A stretch of DNA of 64,000 nt from Dyadobacter soli (GTDB taxonomy: Bacteria; Bacteroidota; Bacteroidia; Cytophagales; Spirosomataceae): the NCBI RefSeq assembly GCF_900101885.1, contig NZ_FNAN01000005.1, forward strand, positions 248,001 through 312,000, read 5' to 3'. Shown here in pieces: positions 17,767-28,857 of the stretch (the first letter of the stretch is position 1; every line of letters starts with the position of its first letter). The position numbers were made by a program, and so were the translations under genes. The notes under the pieces were generated by a model. That model was not told the origin of the DNA. It did no database searches and worked only from the letters and a program-made list of their open reading frames with translations.

Positions 17767-20700
17767 ATGGTTAAACAATCAATGCGTATGAAAAGAAACT
17801 TTACAAGTATTGGCCACTGTATGATGCGTTGGGCAATGGCTGGTGCGGTGATGACGGGTTTTACAGGGCAGGTCTATGCAATGAGACCTTCAAATCCGTC
17901 CATCAGGGTTATCGACAGGACAGTTTCAGGAAAGGTAACGTCCGTAGAGGACAACCTTCCTATTCCCGGTGTTTCGGTGGTACTGAAAGGGAGTAAAACC
18001 GGGACGAACACCGATGTCGACGGTGCTTTCAAGATGAGTATTCCGGAAGATAATGCGGTGCTCGTATTTTCAGCAGTAGGTTTCGTGACGCAAGAAGTTA
18101 CTGTTGGTAACAAAAGTATAGTGGATATCGTGCTGGCGAGTGACCAGAAGATATTGACCGAGGTGGTGGTGGTGGGTTATGGTACGCAAAAGAAAAGTCA
18201 GCTGACGGGTGCTATTTCGTCGGTGGGTTCAAAAGAAATCAATGAAATGCCTATTACCAACCTCGGGCAGGCCTTGCAGGGCCGCGCAGCCGGGGTGGAC
18301 GTGACGCAGGCGGGTTCCAAGCCAGGTACTGTTCCGAAAATCCTGATCCGTGGTCGTCGTTCGTTCAATGCCGGTAACGACCCATTATATGTAGTGGATG
18401 GTATCCCGCTGGCCGGAGGTTATGAAGATATGAACCCCAACGATATCCAGTCGATGGAGGTTTTGAAAGATGCAACCGCCACGGCGATCTACGGTTCACG
18501 CGGTGCGAACGGCGTGGTGATCGTGACCACCAAGCGCGGCGGACAGAAGGGCAAAACGACTATCAGCTACGACGGTTATGTGGGGGTTTCGAAATCATTG
18601 GATAAAGTAGAACTGTTTAACGGACCCGAGTTTGCGGAATTCGTCCGTGAAGCCTATCGTGCTACCGGCGGCTACAAGGATGCCGCGGGTAACGCAATCC
18701 CGACCGGCGTAATCAATGCGGAGGCCGATGCGAAAGTGGCGGTACTCGGCGGTGACCCTAATGTTGCAAAAGGTATCGCCAACGGAACCAGCACCGATTG
18801 GCAGGATCTCATCGTGAAAACCGGTGTTATGCAGAACCATTCAATAGGTGTGCAAGGTGGGAACGACCGTACGCAGTTTTACATTTCAGGCGGTTTCTTC
18901 CGTGATAAAGGTGTGGTGAAAGAGGCAAACTTTACCCGTCTTTCACTACGCTCGAATATTGATCATCAGGTAAACAAATGGTTGAAGGTTGGTTTGTCTT
19001 CTTATATGATGAACAGCATCCGCAACGGTGACTCCCTCAATACTTACGGAATGACGATCAACCAAAATCCGTTGGCCGTACCATATGACGATAACGGCAA
19101 GCTGATTTTCTCGCCAACCAATGATGCGTTGCTGACCAACCCGCTTGCGGAACTGGTTCCAGGCGCGCAGATAGCGGAACACAAGCGTTACCGTATTTTC
19201 AATAGTCTTTATACCGAGTTCAATATTCTGCCGGGTTTAAAATACCGCGTCAATTTTGGCCCCGATTTTACCCTCAGCCGTTATGGGAGGTTTATTGGCT
19301 CACAAACAAACGCTCGAAAAGGAGGCGATACCCAGGCGAAAGTGATACAAGGGTTTGCATTCAACTGGACTTTGGAAAATATTATCAATTACAATAAAAC
19401 TTTCGCAGGAAAGCATAATTTGAATGTGACATTACTACATTCTTTCCAGAAAGATCGCGCAGAAATTTTTAGCGCGAGTGTTCAGGGTGTTCCGGTGGAG
19501 GCGCAATCGTTTTACAATCTCGGAGCGGCAACGACCATATTCTCTCCTACGAGCGGCTTCCTTCCATGGCAGATCAACTCTTTCATGGGTCGCGTGAATT
19601 ACGACTATAATGACAAGTACCTATTGACAGTAACGATGCGTCGCGACGGATCTAGCCGTTTCGGGGAAAATAGTAAGTATGGTAACTTCCCCGGCGTTGC
19701 GGTAGGTTGGAACCTGGCCAATGAAACTTTCCTGAAAGGCGTTAGCTGGATCGATCTGCTTAAAATTCGTGCCGGTTGGGGCAAAGTAGGTAATACCGGC
19801 TTGGCTCCTTATCAGACACAGGCGTTCCTTGGCCGGACTAGTTATGCATGGAACACGAATCCGGCTTATGGTTATCGCGGCGACAGGATCGGAAATCCTG
19901 ATCTGCGCTGGGAGTCGTCGGCTACTTCCAACGTAGGCTTGGATTTTAGCTTAATACGTGGAAAGGTGCAAGGTTCAGTGGAATTTTACCAAACCAATAC
20001 CACCGCTTTGCTGCTATCGGACCAACTGCCCGGATCAAGGGGATATCAGGCCGTTACACGTAACGTTGGCGAAACACGTAACCGGGGTTTTGAGCTGAGC
20101 GTCACCACGAATAACATCAACTCGTCGGGCGGTTTCAAATGGACTACTGATTTTACATTTACTAAAAATACAGAAGCGATCCTGTCACTCTACAATGGCA
20201 AGGTTGACGACATAGGCAACGGTTGGTTCATAGGTCGTCCGCTCAGCACGGTTTATGACTATCGGAAAATCGGTATCTGGCAAACCAACGAAGCGGATGC
20301 TGCAAAAGCGGTGAACAGTGAAGTAGGCCAGATCAAACTGAAAGACATCAATGGTGACGGCAAGATCAATGCGGACGACCGCGAAATCATCGGTTCCGAT
20401 GTGCCTGATTTTAGCGGCGGTATCACCAACCGTTTGAGTTTTAAAGGGTTTGACCTTTCGTTCTTTTTCTTTGCCCGCGTAGGTAACCTGATCCGCAGCG
20501 AGTTCCACCGGAACAACAATGCATTGGCAGGCCGCTATCAGCAAATGAAAGTGGACTACTGGACGCCCAACAACCCGACCAACGAATTCCCTCGTCCAAA
20601 AAGCAACCAGGAATTCCCGGTTTACGGCAGCACACTCACTTACTTCGACGGTACGTTTGTGAAGCTGAGAAACGTGAACGTAGGTTACACTTTTACGCCG

Positions 20701-20889
20701 GAATTGTCTAAAAAACTGGGAATGGAATCGCTGCGCCTTTATTCAAGCATTCAGCAGCCGTTCATCTGGGCGAAATACCGCAGCAAATATAACGGTGTTG
20801 ACCCTGAAACTACCGGTCTCGCGGCAGGCGGAACAGGTATCACACCTGCTACGATGGTAATCACATTCGGATTGAACGCTAAATTCTAA
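17767..20889 (+). CDS. SusC-type TonB-dependent transporter (third pair)
   Basis: 1040 residues from the ATG at 17767; an ATG at 17740 in frame is possible but only adds polar residues before the signal. A carboxypeptidase-regulatory-like domain is at about 55-135 (IPGVSVVLKGSKTGTNTDVD), followed by the SusC box (TEVVVVGYGTQKKSQLTGAI), the plug (ILIRGRRSFNAGNDPLYVVD, then ATAIYGSRGANGVVIVTTKR) and a barrel ending FGLNAKF. It has no STN domain and no sigma/FecR nearby, so its control differs from the first operon. Paired with the SusD 36 bp downstream. Substrate unknown. Confidence 0.92.
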   Translation: MVKQSMRMKRNFTSIGHCMMRWAMAGAVMTGFTGQVYAMRPSNPSIRVIDRTVSGKVTSVEDNLPIPGVSVVLKGSKTGTNTDVDGAFKMSIPEDNAVLVFSAVGFVTQEVTVGNKSIVDIVLASDQKILTEVVVVGYGTQKKSQLTGAISSVGSKEINEMPITNLGQALQGRAAGVDVTQAGSKPGTVPKILIRGRRSFNAGNDPLYVVDGIPLAGGYEDMNPNDIQSMEVLKDATATAIYGSRGANGVVIVTTKRGGQKGKTTISYDGYVGVSKSLDKVELFNGPEFAEFVREAYRATGGYKDAAGNAIPTGVINAEADAKVAVLGGDPNVAKGIANGTSTDWQDLIVKTGVMQNHSIGVQGGNDRTQFYISGGFFRDKGVVKEANFTRLSLRSNIDHQVNKWLKVGLSSYMMNSIRNGDSLNTYGMTINQNPLAVPYDDNGKLIFSPTNDALLTNPLAELVPGAQIAEHKRYRIFNSLYTEFNILPGLKYRVNFGPDFTLSRYGRFIGSQTNARKGGDTQAKVIQGFAFNWTLENIINYNKTFAGKHNLNVTLLHSFQKDRAEIFSASVQGVPVEAQSFYNLGAATTIFSPTSGFLPWQINSFMGRVNYDYNDKYLLTVTMRRDGSSRFGENSKYGNFPGVAVGWNLANETFLKGVSWIDLLKIRAGWGKVGNTGLAPYQTQAFLGRTSYAWNTNPAYGYRGDRIGNPDLRWESSATSNVGLDFSLIRGKVQGSVEFYQTNTTALLLSDQLPGSRGYQAVTRNVGETRNRGFELSVTTNNINSSGGFKWTTDFTFTKNTEAILSLYNGKVDDIGNGWFIGRPLSTVYDYRKIGIWQTNEADAAKAVNSEVGQIKLKDINGDGKINADDREIIGSDVPDFSGGITNRLSFKGFDLSFFFFARVGNLIRSEFHRNNNALAGRYQQMKVDYWTPNNPTNEFPRPKSNQEFPVYGSTLTYFDGTFVKLRNVNVGYTFTPELSKKLGMESLRLYSSIQQPFIWAKYRSKYNGVDPETTGLAAGGTGITPATMVITFGLNAKF

Positions 20890-20925
20890 CGGCCTGGTCC
20901 TGAAATTTTTAAAAGATACTGACAA

Positions 20926-22593
20926 ATGAAAAATATAAGAAAATCGATTGTGGTGTGCGGCATGGCGGCATTGATGCTCGCAGGGCAGGGGTGTAAGGAT
21001 GTGCTCGACGAGAAAATTATCTCGGGTGTCGGTACAGACTACCTGAATACGCCCAAAGGCTTTGAGGACGGGGTGAAAGCAGCTTATTCATCGCTCCGTT
21101 TTTACTACGCAACCCAGCAGGGGCTCACGATGAGTGAATTTGGTACCGACATTTACGCAACCGGCGCGGATGGAGGTTACAAAGGCTTCCATTTTTACGA
21201 TGGTCAGTTGAACCCGACCGTAGATTACCTCGCAACAACCTGGGACGAGCTTTACAAAGGGATCAACACCTGCAATGCAGTGATCGAACGCGCCCCTAAT
21301 GTGACGGGAGTTGCTGATAATATCAAGAAGCTGCGCGTGGCAGAAGCCAAGTTCCTGCGTGGCCACTACTACTACATCCTCCACCAGCAATATGGTGGAG
21401 TAGACCTTTATTTTAACGAAACGTTGACGCCTACCAAGGAAACCAAGCGTGCAACCGATGCTGAAATGTACACGGCGATCATCAAGGACCTGAGCGAGGC
21501 GGTTACCGACCTGGAAGCAAAAGCACAGTCGAGCGACTATGGCCGGGCTACCAAGCCGCATGCGCAGGCATTGCTGGCAAAGGTGTATTTGGCAAAAGGG
21601 TATTCCAATGAAAAAGCAGCTGATGATTTTACCAAAGCAGCTGATTTGCTGAAAGAGGTTTCTACCAAATACGGCTATAAAATGCTGGACGACTTCTCGG
21701 CTGTGTTCGATGAAAACAACCAGAACCATTCCGAAGTAGTGTTCGCGGTGCAATACACTACCGACGCATTGACCAACGGAACCGGTAACAGCTTGCACCT
21801 TTATTTCGGGATGCAGTACGACGTGCAGCCGGGTATGAAACGGGATACTTACTGGGGACGTCCATTCAAACGCCTCAGACCGACCGAGTACCTGATCAAC
21901 ACGATCTTCGCCGACCGCGTGAACGACTCGCGCTACAAGAAAACATTCCGCGATACCTGGATTTCCAACAACCCCGGTACGTATAATGCAGCTTCTTTCG
22001 ATGATTCCAAAACGAAAGTGACGTTTGCTTCGGGCGATACGACGATCTTCATCCCGGGTTATGAAATGACCAAGGAAGAGCGCGCCAAGAAGCCATACCA
22101 GGTGCTTGTGCCCAGCAAATACTCGGAAGCATTGTTCCCTACATTGCAGAAGTTCTTCGATTCAAAACGTCCGGACATGACGTACGAGCCCGGTAGCCGC
22201 GATTATTACGTGGTGCGTCTGGCGGATGTATACCTTATGCTGGCGGAAGCATTGCTGCAATCGGGTGATAAAGCGGGCGCGGCAGAGGCATTGAATGTGG
22301 TAAGATACCGCGCGGGCTGGCCTGGGAAAAAGGATAAAATGCTCATTGCTGCCAAAGACCTTACGATGGAAACGATTATTGAAGAGCGTGCGAGGGAACT
22401 GGCCGGCGAGCAAACCCGCTGGCTGGACCTGAAACGCTGGGGACTGCTCGTGGAAAGGGTGAAAAAATACAACCCTCAAGCCTCGGCTATCCAGGCGTAC
22501 CACGCGCTGAGACCGATCCCGCAAACACAGATCGACCGGAGCGCGAAAACTGCCGACGGCAAGTCGGTGTTCCCGCAAAACCCGGGGTATTGA
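20926..22593 (+). CDS. SusD/RagB family lipoprotein (third pair)
   Basis: 555 residues. The signal (IVVCGMAALMLAGQGC) ends in a lipobox Cys. SusD elements: FLRGHYYYILHQQYGGVDLY in the TPR-like part, VRLADVYLMLAEALLQSG, and the C-terminal IIEERARELAGEQTRWLDLK followed by LRPIPQTQIDR. The R-W-x-D-L-K-R-W motif near the end is characteristic of RagB/SusD. It is followed by a strong terminator, so this pair can form its own transcription unit. Confidence 0.93.
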   Translation: MKNIRKSIVVCGMAALMLAGQGCKDVLDEKIISGVGTDYLNTPKGFEDGVKAAYSSLRFYYATQQGLTMSEFGTDIYATGADGGYKGFHFYDGQLNPTVDYLATTWDELYKGINTCNAVIERAPNVTGVADNIKKLRVAEAKFLRGHYYYILHQQYGGVDLYFNETLTPTKETKRATDAEMYTAIIKDLSEAVTDLEAKAQSSDYGRATKPHAQALLAKVYLAKGYSNEKAADDFTKAADLLKEVSTKYGYKMLDDFSAVFDENNQNHSEVVFAVQYTTDALTNGTGNSLHLYFGMQYDVQPGMKRDTYWGRPFKRLRPTEYLINTIFADRVNDSRYKKTFRDTWISNNPGTYNAASFDDSKTKVTFASGDTTIFIPGYEMTKEERAKKPYQVLVPSKYSEALFPTLQKFFDSKRPDMTYEPGSRDYYVVRLADVYLMLAEALLQSGDKAGAAEALNVVRYRAGWPGKKDKMLIAAKDLTMETIIEERARELAGEQTRWLDLKRWGLLVERVKKYNPQASAIQAYHALRPIPQTQIDRSAKTADGKSVFPQNPGY

Positions 22594-22620
22594 TCCGTTG
22601 CCGGAAGTAGACAAATCGAG

Positions 22621-22653
22621 AGGATGGTTGCATGTTGCAGCCATCCTTTTTTT
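22621..22653 (+). terminator. Intrinsic terminator after third SusCD pair
   Basis: AGGATGG pairs with CCATCCT, with an inner TGCA/TGCA extension and a 3-nt loop, followed by seven T. It separates the third and fourth SusCD pairs. Confidence 0.75.
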
Positions 22654-22805
22654 GTTTTGAAAGGAGTATTTGAAAAAAAACTTACCATAGAATCAATGGT
22701 ACTAACCGGTTGAAAATTAGGGCCTAATCTGAGTGCGGGAGGGCTGGAATGGCTGGCGTCAGGGTGGTATATTTCACCCAGAACATCATCTTAATTCAAT
22801 GACCT

Positions 22806-25800
22806 ATGCACATCACCAAAGGATTTTTCACCTCTTTGCGGCGCATAAGCGGAGTATGCATATATGCAATATGTATGTACCCGCCGGTGCCCGCCAGTGT
22901 CGTCGCGAGCCCGCTCGCAAGGGTTGGCCATGTAATGCAAGCTGATAGGACTGTCACCGGAACAGTACTGGCCAAAGAAGGAAATGCAGCCATTCCCGGC
23001 GTAACGGTGGTGGTGAAAGGAACGAACCAGGGCACGACCACCAATGCCGACGGGAAGTTCACCATCGAGATTCCCGGTAACTCGGCGGTGCTGGTGTTTT
23101 CGGCCGTCGGGTATGTTACACAGGAGCAGGAGACGGGCAATGCCAGCGTGCTCGACGTAGTGCTTGCTACCGATCAGAAAACGCTCAATGAAGTGGTCGT
23201 GGTAGGTTACGGCACACAAAAGAAACGTGACCTGACCGGCGCGGTATCGCAGGTGAACGCAACCCGGCTTGAAAACGAAAACCCGCAGTCGGTGCAGGAT
23301 GTGCTGCGCGGTAATGTGCCGGGAATGAATGTCGGTTTTTCGACCTCCGCGAAAGGCGGCGGAAATGTGTCGGTGCGGGGCCAGAACTCTATCAATGCGG
23401 GCTCCACGCCGCTGATCGTGCTCGACGGTACGATTTACTACGGTGGCATGGAAGATATCAATCCCAATGACATCGAGACGATCGACGTACTGAAAGACGC
23501 GAGTTCGTCGGCCGTTTTCGGTGCCAAAGCAGCCAGCGGTGTTATTTTGATTACCACCAAAAAAGGCAAGGAAGGCAAGCCGCTGATCAATATCAACAGC
23601 AATTTCGGGTTTGCGGAAGTGGCTAAGAACCAGCCGGTATTGAGTCCGCAGGGCTTCATCAATTGGAGGCAGGAGGTAATGCGCAACATCAATGCCACAG
23701 CCGAGCCTGAGCGTTTTGCCGATCCGAACCATCTTCCGGCCGGCGTCACACTTGATCAATGGCTCGGCTACGATGGCTCCAAAGGCGACCCGACGACCGT
23801 TTGGCTGCAACGCCTTGGAATGCAGCCGGCCGAGATCCAGAATTACAAGGACGGCAAAAGTGTGGATTGGTATTCCAAAGTGTTTCAAAAGGGCTTCCGG
23901 CAAGACCATACGGTGAGCCTTTCGGGGCGCAGCGACCGAATCTCCTACTATATGTCATTGGGATACCTGAATAACGAAGGCATTATCGTTGGCGATAAAT
24001 ACAGCACTGTCCGCGCCCGCCTGAACCTCGAAGGCAAAGTGAACAAGCATTTGACGGTAGGGATGAATACACAGTTCGCTCGCCGCGACGAGAGCCAGGT
24101 ACCCGTGAACTACGATCTGGCGCGCACCATTTCGCCTTGGGGTTCGGAGTTCGATGCGAATGGTAATTATGCCTGGCGGCCCAACGGAGAGGCCAGTGGC
24201 GGTAACCATCCCTACTACGCACGGAGTTTCATCCAACGCGACCAGGGTGCTCAAACATTGAATTCAGTGCTTTTCGCGAAGGTTAACCTCCCTTTCGGAT
24301 TTACTTATCAAATCAATTTTACGCCCCGTTTCGACTATACACACCGCTACAATGCCGAATCCGCCAAACACGCCGAATGGGCTGCCGAGGGCGGCCGTGC
24401 TTCCCGCAAAGATTCGACGGTGTTCAACTGGCAGGTTGATAACATCCTCAAATGGAACAAAACGATCGCCGGAAAGCACCAGATCGACCTCACGTTCCTC
24501 GCCAATGCCGAACGTTTCAAAAGCTGGCGGGATAGTATTTCCAACAAAGGTTTCGCACCGACCGACGTGTTGGGCTACCACAACATCCAGGCTGGCGGAA
24601 TACCGGTAGTTTACACCGACGACCAGACCAGCACCGCCGACGCATTGATGGCCCGTCTGTTTTATTCATTCAAAGACAAATACATGCTCACGGTATCGAG
24701 CCGCCGGGACGGCTATTCCGCATTCGGGCAGAAGAACCCGCGGGCTGTGTTTTCTTCGGCTGCATTGGGCTGGGTATTTACGGACGAAGGCTTCCTGCAT
24801 TCAAAATGGCTCAGCTATGGAAAACTGCGGGTTTCGTATGGTAACAATGGTAACCGCGATATTCCCCGCTATGACGCCCTGGCCGATCTCGCGAGCGGGA
24901 AATACCTGCACGTGAAGCCGGATGGCACGGTGTACCAGGTAAGCCAGCTTTACGTAAGCCGTATGGCGAACCCGAATCTGAAATGGGAGAAAACCAATGC
25001 ATTGAATGTCGGGCTGGACTTTGCATTGTTTAATAACCTCGTCGATGGAAGCGTCGAGTTCTACAAATCGACTACCAAAGACTTGCTCGTGAAACGTGCA
25101 TTACCGAATGTATTGGGTTTTGACAACGTTTGGGATAACCTCGGCGAAGTGCAGAACAAAGGGCTGGAAATCAGTCTGAACTCCAACAATATACGCCGCG
25201 AAAATTTCACTTGGCGCAGCACCTTCAACTTCCAGCTCAACCGCAACAAAATCGTGCATTTGTACGGGAACATGATTGATCTCAAAGACGGTACAGGCAA
25301 AGTAACCGGCCGCAAAGAGGCTGACGACGTGACCAACCGCTGGTTTATCGGCCATGCGCTCGACGCGATCTGGAATTACCGCATTCTGGGCGTGTGGCAG
25401 AAAGAGGAGGAAGCCGAAGCGGCCAAATACGGCGTAAAACCGGGAGATTTCAAATTGAAAGATGTGAATGGCGACGGCAAGTTTACCAACGACGACAAGG
25501 AGTTTCTCGGCTACACCACCCCGCGCTTCCGCTGGACATTCCGGAACGAGTTCAAGCTTTTCAAAAGCCTGGATGTTTCGTTCATGATCTATTCTTATTG
25601 GGGACAAAAAGGCACATTCAACCAGATGAAGAACCGGGACGGCTTTGTGGATCGCACGAGTTCTTACGTATTTCCCTACTGGACCGAACAAAACCGCCAG
25701 AATGAATGGGCGAGGCTCTATTCCAGTGAAGGCTCGGCGACGGGTTACGCAGTTTACCGGAGCAAATCTTTCGTGCGGTTCGAAAACCTTTCCGTGGCCT

Positions 25801-26003
25801 ACACCGTGCCGAAGGCCGTTTCGCAGAAAGCGGCCGTACAAAAGCTGCGCATTTATGGTAATGTCCGCAATATCGGCTTCTGGGCGCCGCAATGGAACTT
25901 CTGGGACCCTGAGAACGGAACGAATGGCACCACCAACAACAGCATTGCCACTTCGGTACCGAGCCCGCGCATTTACACCATCGGCCTCGACATCACCCTG
26001 TAA
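22806..26003 (+). CDS. SusC-type TonB-dependent transporter (fourth pair)
   Basis: 1065 residues. The N-terminus is an odd basic leader (MHITKGFFTSLRRIS) before a short hydrophobic signal (GVCIYAICMYPPVPASVVAS). A carboxypeptidase-regulatory-like domain (IPGVTVVVKGTNQGTTTNAD) is followed by the SusC box (NEVVVVGYGTQKKRDLTGAV), the plug (VSVRGQNSINAGSTPLIVLD, SSAVFGAKAASGVILITTKK) and a barrel ending GLDITL. It heads the cluster that continues with SusD and then sugar-modifying enzymes, so its import substrate is probably what the DUF1080/oxidoreductase set degrades. Confidence 0.92.
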   Translation: MHITKGFFTSLRRISGVCIYAICMYPPVPASVVASPLARVGHVMQADRTVTGTVLAKEGNAAIPGVTVVVKGTNQGTTTNADGKFTIEIPGNSAVLVFSAVGYVTQEQETGNASVLDVVLATDQKTLNEVVVVGYGTQKKRDLTGAVSQVNATRLENENPQSVQDVLRGNVPGMNVGFSTSAKGGGNVSVRGQNSINAGSTPLIVLDGTIYYGGMEDINPNDIETIDVLKDASSSAVFGAKAASGVILITTKKGKEGKPLININSNFGFAEVAKNQPVLSPQGFINWRQEVMRNINATAEPERFADPNHLPAGVTLDQWLGYDGSKGDPTTVWLQRLGMQPAEIQNYKDGKSVDWYSKVFQKGFRQDHTVSLSGRSDRISYYMSLGYLNNEGIIVGDKYSTVRARLNLEGKVNKHLTVGMNTQFARRDESQVPVNYDLARTISPWGSEFDANGNYAWRPNGEASGGNHPYYARSFIQRDQGAQTLNSVLFAKVNLPFGFTYQINFTPRFDYTHRYNAESAKHAEWAAEGGRASRKDSTVFNWQVDNILKWNKTIAGKHQIDLTFLANAERFKSWRDSISNKGFAPTDVLGYHNIQAGGIPVVYTDDQTSTADALMARLFYSFKDKYMLTVSSRRDGYSAFGQKNPRAVFSSAALGWVFTDEGFLHSKWLSYGKLRVSYGNNGNRDIPRYDALADLASGKYLHVKPDGTVYQVSQLYVSRMANPNLKWEKTNALNVGLDFALFNNLVDGSVEFYKSTTKDLLVKRALPNVLGFDNVWDNLGEVQNKGLEISLNSNNIRRENFTWRSTFNFQLNRNKIVHLYGNMIDLKDGTGKVTGRKEADDVTNRWFIGHALDAIWNYRILGVWQKEEEAEAAKYGVKPGDFKLKDVNGDGKFTNDDKEFLGYTTPRFRWTFRNEFKLFKSLDVSFMIYSYWGQKGTFNQMKNRDGFVDRTSSYVFPYWTEQNRQNEWARLYSSEGSATGYAVYRSKSFVRFENLSVAYTVPKAVSQKAAVQKLRIYGNVRNIGFWAPQWNFWDPENGTNGTTNNSIATSVPSPRIYTIGLDITL

Positions 26004-26030
26004 TCACTATCACACAAAACTATATGCATT

Positions 26031-27857
26031 ATGTTTAACCAAACATCCAAATATATACTCGCATTGGTCCTGCTCGGAGCGGGAACTGCGATTACGTCCT
26101 GCAAGGAAACCTGGCTGAAACCCGAGCCGCTTTCGTTTTATGAGCCCGATCTGACATTCAAAGACCTCGGTGGCCTGAAAGCGACGCTCGTAGCGTGCGA
26201 GCGCAACCTGCGCCTGGAATGGTACGGCGACGCCATGCCGATGATCACCGAATCGATCTTTTCGGACATTGCCGTGGAAGGCACTACCGATAAATCCGGC
26301 CCGGCGCAGAACCTCAACCTGCTCATCACACCCGATGCCCAGCTGAACCACATCGATTACAACCGAATCGGCTGGTACTGGCTGGAAGGGTACAAAGGCA
26401 TCAAGTATGCGAATACGGCTATTTCCCGGATCGATTTGCCTAAGTATAAAGATGAGCAGGAAAAGAACGAGTTGCTCGGAGCGGCCTATTTCCATCGTGC
26501 GGCACGTTATTACCGGCTGACACAGCAGTTTGGCGATGTACCATTGATTTTGGAAGAAATAAATGGCCCGAAACTGGATTTCCAGAGCACGAAACGTGAA
26601 GTAATCCTCAAAAAAATGAAGGAGGACCTGGAATTCGCGGAGCAATGGGTACCTGCCGTTACCGACAAGGGAATGGTTAACAAAGGATCGGTGAGCCACT
26701 TGCTGACAAAAGTTAATCTCGCGCTGGGCCTTTTCGATGACGCGATCAAATCGGCAACCAATGTGATCGACGGCGGTACGCATAAGCTGATGACTTCACG
26801 TTTCGGCGCGACTGCGAATGATGCCAGCCGGAATGTGATATGGGATTTGCACCGGCCACAAAACAAGGCCATTGCCACGAATACCGAAGGGCTGATGCTG
26901 GTGATCGACCGGTTGAATATCGAGGGGAATGTAGAGGGCGGGATGCTTATCATGCGCAATGCGGTTCCGCTTTGGTTCAACAATATCAACACGCCGAATG
27001 GAAAGCGTGGAACGATCGATACCTATGGCATCGAGATTGACCAGGTAAGTAAGCTTGGGCGCGGCATCGGACGCCTACGACCAACCGATTACTCGCAGAA
27101 TCAGGTATGGGACGATAAAAACGACCTTAGGCATGCTCCGGGAAACTGGGTCCGTATGGAAGATATATACTACAACAATCCGGGTATCAAAGAGGAGGAC
27201 AGCTATTACGGCAAGCCTTTACAGCTGAAAAATGCCGAAGGCGTGGTATTGACGATCGATACCATCCGCTGCTGGTTCGACTGGCCGCATTACAAGCTGT
27301 TCGTCGAAGACCCGCTGCGCGTGCAGCCGCAGGGAGGTAATTCCGATTGGTATGTGTTCCGCCTGGCTGAAACGTACCTCCTGCGTGCGGAGGCGTACGC
27401 GTGGAAAGGTGATCTTGCCAAAGCGGCCGACGATGTGAACGCCGTACGCACCCGCGCCAATTGCGCGCCGCTTGCCGCCGGTAAAATCAACATCGGTACC
27501 ATCCTCGACGAGCGTGCACGGGAGCTGTATTTCGAAGAACCGCGCAAAACCGAGCTGACGCGCATTGCCTACATTTTTGCGCAAACCGGCAAAGCGGCAC
27601 CGAATGGTAAAACGTACACGCTCGACAAGTTTTCAGAAGATAATTACTTCTATGATCGGGTGATGGAGAAAAATGATTTTTATAACAAAGGTGTCCAAAC
27701 GCGCCATGCAGATGAATACACCATGAGCCCTTACCACGTGCTGTGGCCCATTCCGCAATCGGCGATCGACGGGAATACGCAGGCGAGGATCAACCAGAAC
27801 AAGGGATATGCGGGGCACGAGAAGAATGTGCCGCCGCTGACGGCAATCCCGAAATAA
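26031..27857 (+). CDS. SusD/RagB family lipoprotein (fourth pair)
   Basis: 608 residues. Signal with lipobox ([11 protein letters not shown]). SusD elements: [20 protein letters not shown], then [19 protein letters not shown] and [20 protein letters not shown], with WPIPQSAID near the end. A long insert lies between residues about 290 and 430. It begins 27 bp after its SusC and is followed by a terminator hairpin, with the TIM-barrel gene 88 bp further on. Confidence 0.92.
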   Translation: MFNQTSKYILALVLLGAGTAITSCKETWLKPEPLSFYEPDLTFKDLGGLKATLVACERNLRLEWYGDAMPMITESIFSDIAVEGTTDKSGPAQNLNLLITPDAQLNHIDYNRIGWYWLEGYKGIKYANTAISRIDLPKYKDEQEKNELLGAAYFHRAARYYRLTQQFGDVPLILEEINGPKLDFQSTKREVILKKMKEDLEFAEQWVPAVTDKGMVNKGSVSHLLTKVNLALGLFDDAIKSATNVIDGGTHKLMTSRFGATANDASRNVIWDLHRPQNKAIATNTEGLMLVIDRLNIEGNVEGGMLIMRNAVPLWFNNINTPNGKRGTIDTYGIEIDQVSKLGRGIGRLRPTDYSQNQVWDDKNDLRHAPGNWVRMEDIYYNNPGIKEEDSYYGKPLQLKNAEGVVLTIDTIRCWFDWPHYKLFVEDPLRVQPQGGNSDWYVFRLAETYLLRAEAYAWKGDLAKAADDVNAVRTRANCAPLAAGKINIGTILDERARELYFEEPRKTELTRIAYIFAQTGKAAPNGKTYTLDKFSEDNYFYDRVMEKNDFYNKGVQTRHADEYTMSPYHVLWPIPQSAIDGNTQARINQNKGYAGHEKNVPPLTAIPK

Positions 27858-27867
27858 ATTTACACGC

Positions 27868-27900
27868 AATGACCCGTAGATAGCGGGTCATTGTTGTTTT
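27868..27900 (+). terminator. Intrinsic terminator after fourth SusCD pair
   Basis: AATGACCCG pairs with CGGGTCATT around a short loop, followed by GTTGTTTT. It may be leaky, since the next genes run in the same direction and look functionally related. Confidence 0.7.
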
Positions 27901-27945
27901 ATATCGTCTGGGAGTTATGGATTTTTACATTAATCTAAACCTGAA

Positions 27946-28842
27946 ATGAACAGACGGAATTTTCTACAAAACACTTCACTGGCCATGGCCGCTACCATGG
28001 CGGGGACCAGCTGGCTCGAAGCAGCGATAAAAAAAGGAGATGTTAAAATCGGCTACTCGGCTATTACGTGGGGTGGAAAAGACGAGCAAGCGATGGCTGA
28101 CCTGTCAGGACTGGGCTTCAAAGGCATTCAACTGCGGGCCAATACATTTGCCCCTTACCGCAGCAAGCCTTCCGAATTGAAAGAGGCATTAATCAAAAGC
28201 AATCTCACACTCTGCATGTTTTCAAGTGGTAATGTGGAGATCGATCCGGCGAAATTTGAAAGTACTGTGGATACGCACGTCGCTCACGCGAGCTTTGTGA
28301 AGGCTTTGGGCGGCAATGCCATGCAGCTCACGAACAGCCTCCGTCCGAAAGACCGCGCGCCTTCCACGGAAGAGCTCAAAAAGCTGGCACAGGTAATGAA
28401 CGAAATCGGCAAGCAAACGGCCGATCAGGGTGTGCAGGCGGTGTATCATAACCATATGAACCAGCTCGGCGAGACGCCCGAAGAAGTAGACGTGATCGTG
28501 CAGGCAATGGACCCGCGTTACATTAAGCTGCTGCTTGACATTGCGCATTACAAGCAGGGTGGTGGCGAACCACATGAGGCGATCGTCAAATACAAAGACA
28601 TTCTGCATTCCCTGCACTTGAAGGATACCAAGCCGGCGGAGACAAAAAGCGGCTACAAGTTTGTGGAGCTCGGCCAGGGTAGGGTGGACGTACCGGCGGT
28701 TTTCAAGGCATTGGACAAAGTGAAATTCAAAGGCTGGGCGGTAATAGAACTCGACGGCGTGCCTGATCCGGAGAAATCGCCGCTGATCTGCGCCGAAATC
28801 AATAAAAAGTACATCACCGAGGTTTTAAAATATCCGGTCTAG
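27946..28842 (+). CDS. Sugar phosphate isomerase/epimerase-like TIM-barrel protein, Tat-type leader
   Basis: 298 residues. The leader MNRRNFLQNTSLAMAATMAG resembles the Tat-type leaders common in Bacteroidota sugar enzymes. The body is an AP-endonuclease-2/xylose-isomerase-like TIM barrel with metal-site motifs YHNHM (about 166), LLDIAHYKQGG (about 190), LHLKD (about 224) and VIELDG near the end. Relatives include IolE/IolI-type isomerases and the hydratases of the 3-keto-glycoside route. Followed by DUF1080, Gfo/Idh/MocA and DUF6807 genes, it is more likely a periplasmic hydratase/isomerase acting on keto-sugars than part of inositol catabolism. The exact reaction is inference. Confidence 0.82.
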   Translation: MNRRNFLQNTSLAMAATMAGTSWLEAAIKKGDVKIGYSAITWGGKDEQAMADLSGLGFKGIQLRANTFAPYRSKPSELKEALIKSNLTLCMFSSGNVEIDPAKFESTVDTHVAHASFVKALGGNAMQLTNSLRPKDRAPSTEELKKLAQVMNEIGKQTADQGVQAVYHNHMNQLGETPEEVDVIVQAMDPRYIKLLLDIAHYKQGGGEPHEAIVKYKDILHSLHLKDTKPAETKSGYKFVELGQGRVDVPAVFKALDKVKFKGWAVIELDGVPDPEKSPLICAEINKKYITEVLKYPV

Positions 28843-28857
28843 TCTGAACTGGATTTG

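Noticed and set aside
27946-28842. Assignment of the TIM-barrel gene as iolI or a second inositol enzyme
   Set aside because: It has an export leader and is in a DUF1080/oxidoreductase cluster 20 kb from the inositol operon, so a keto-sugar role fits better.
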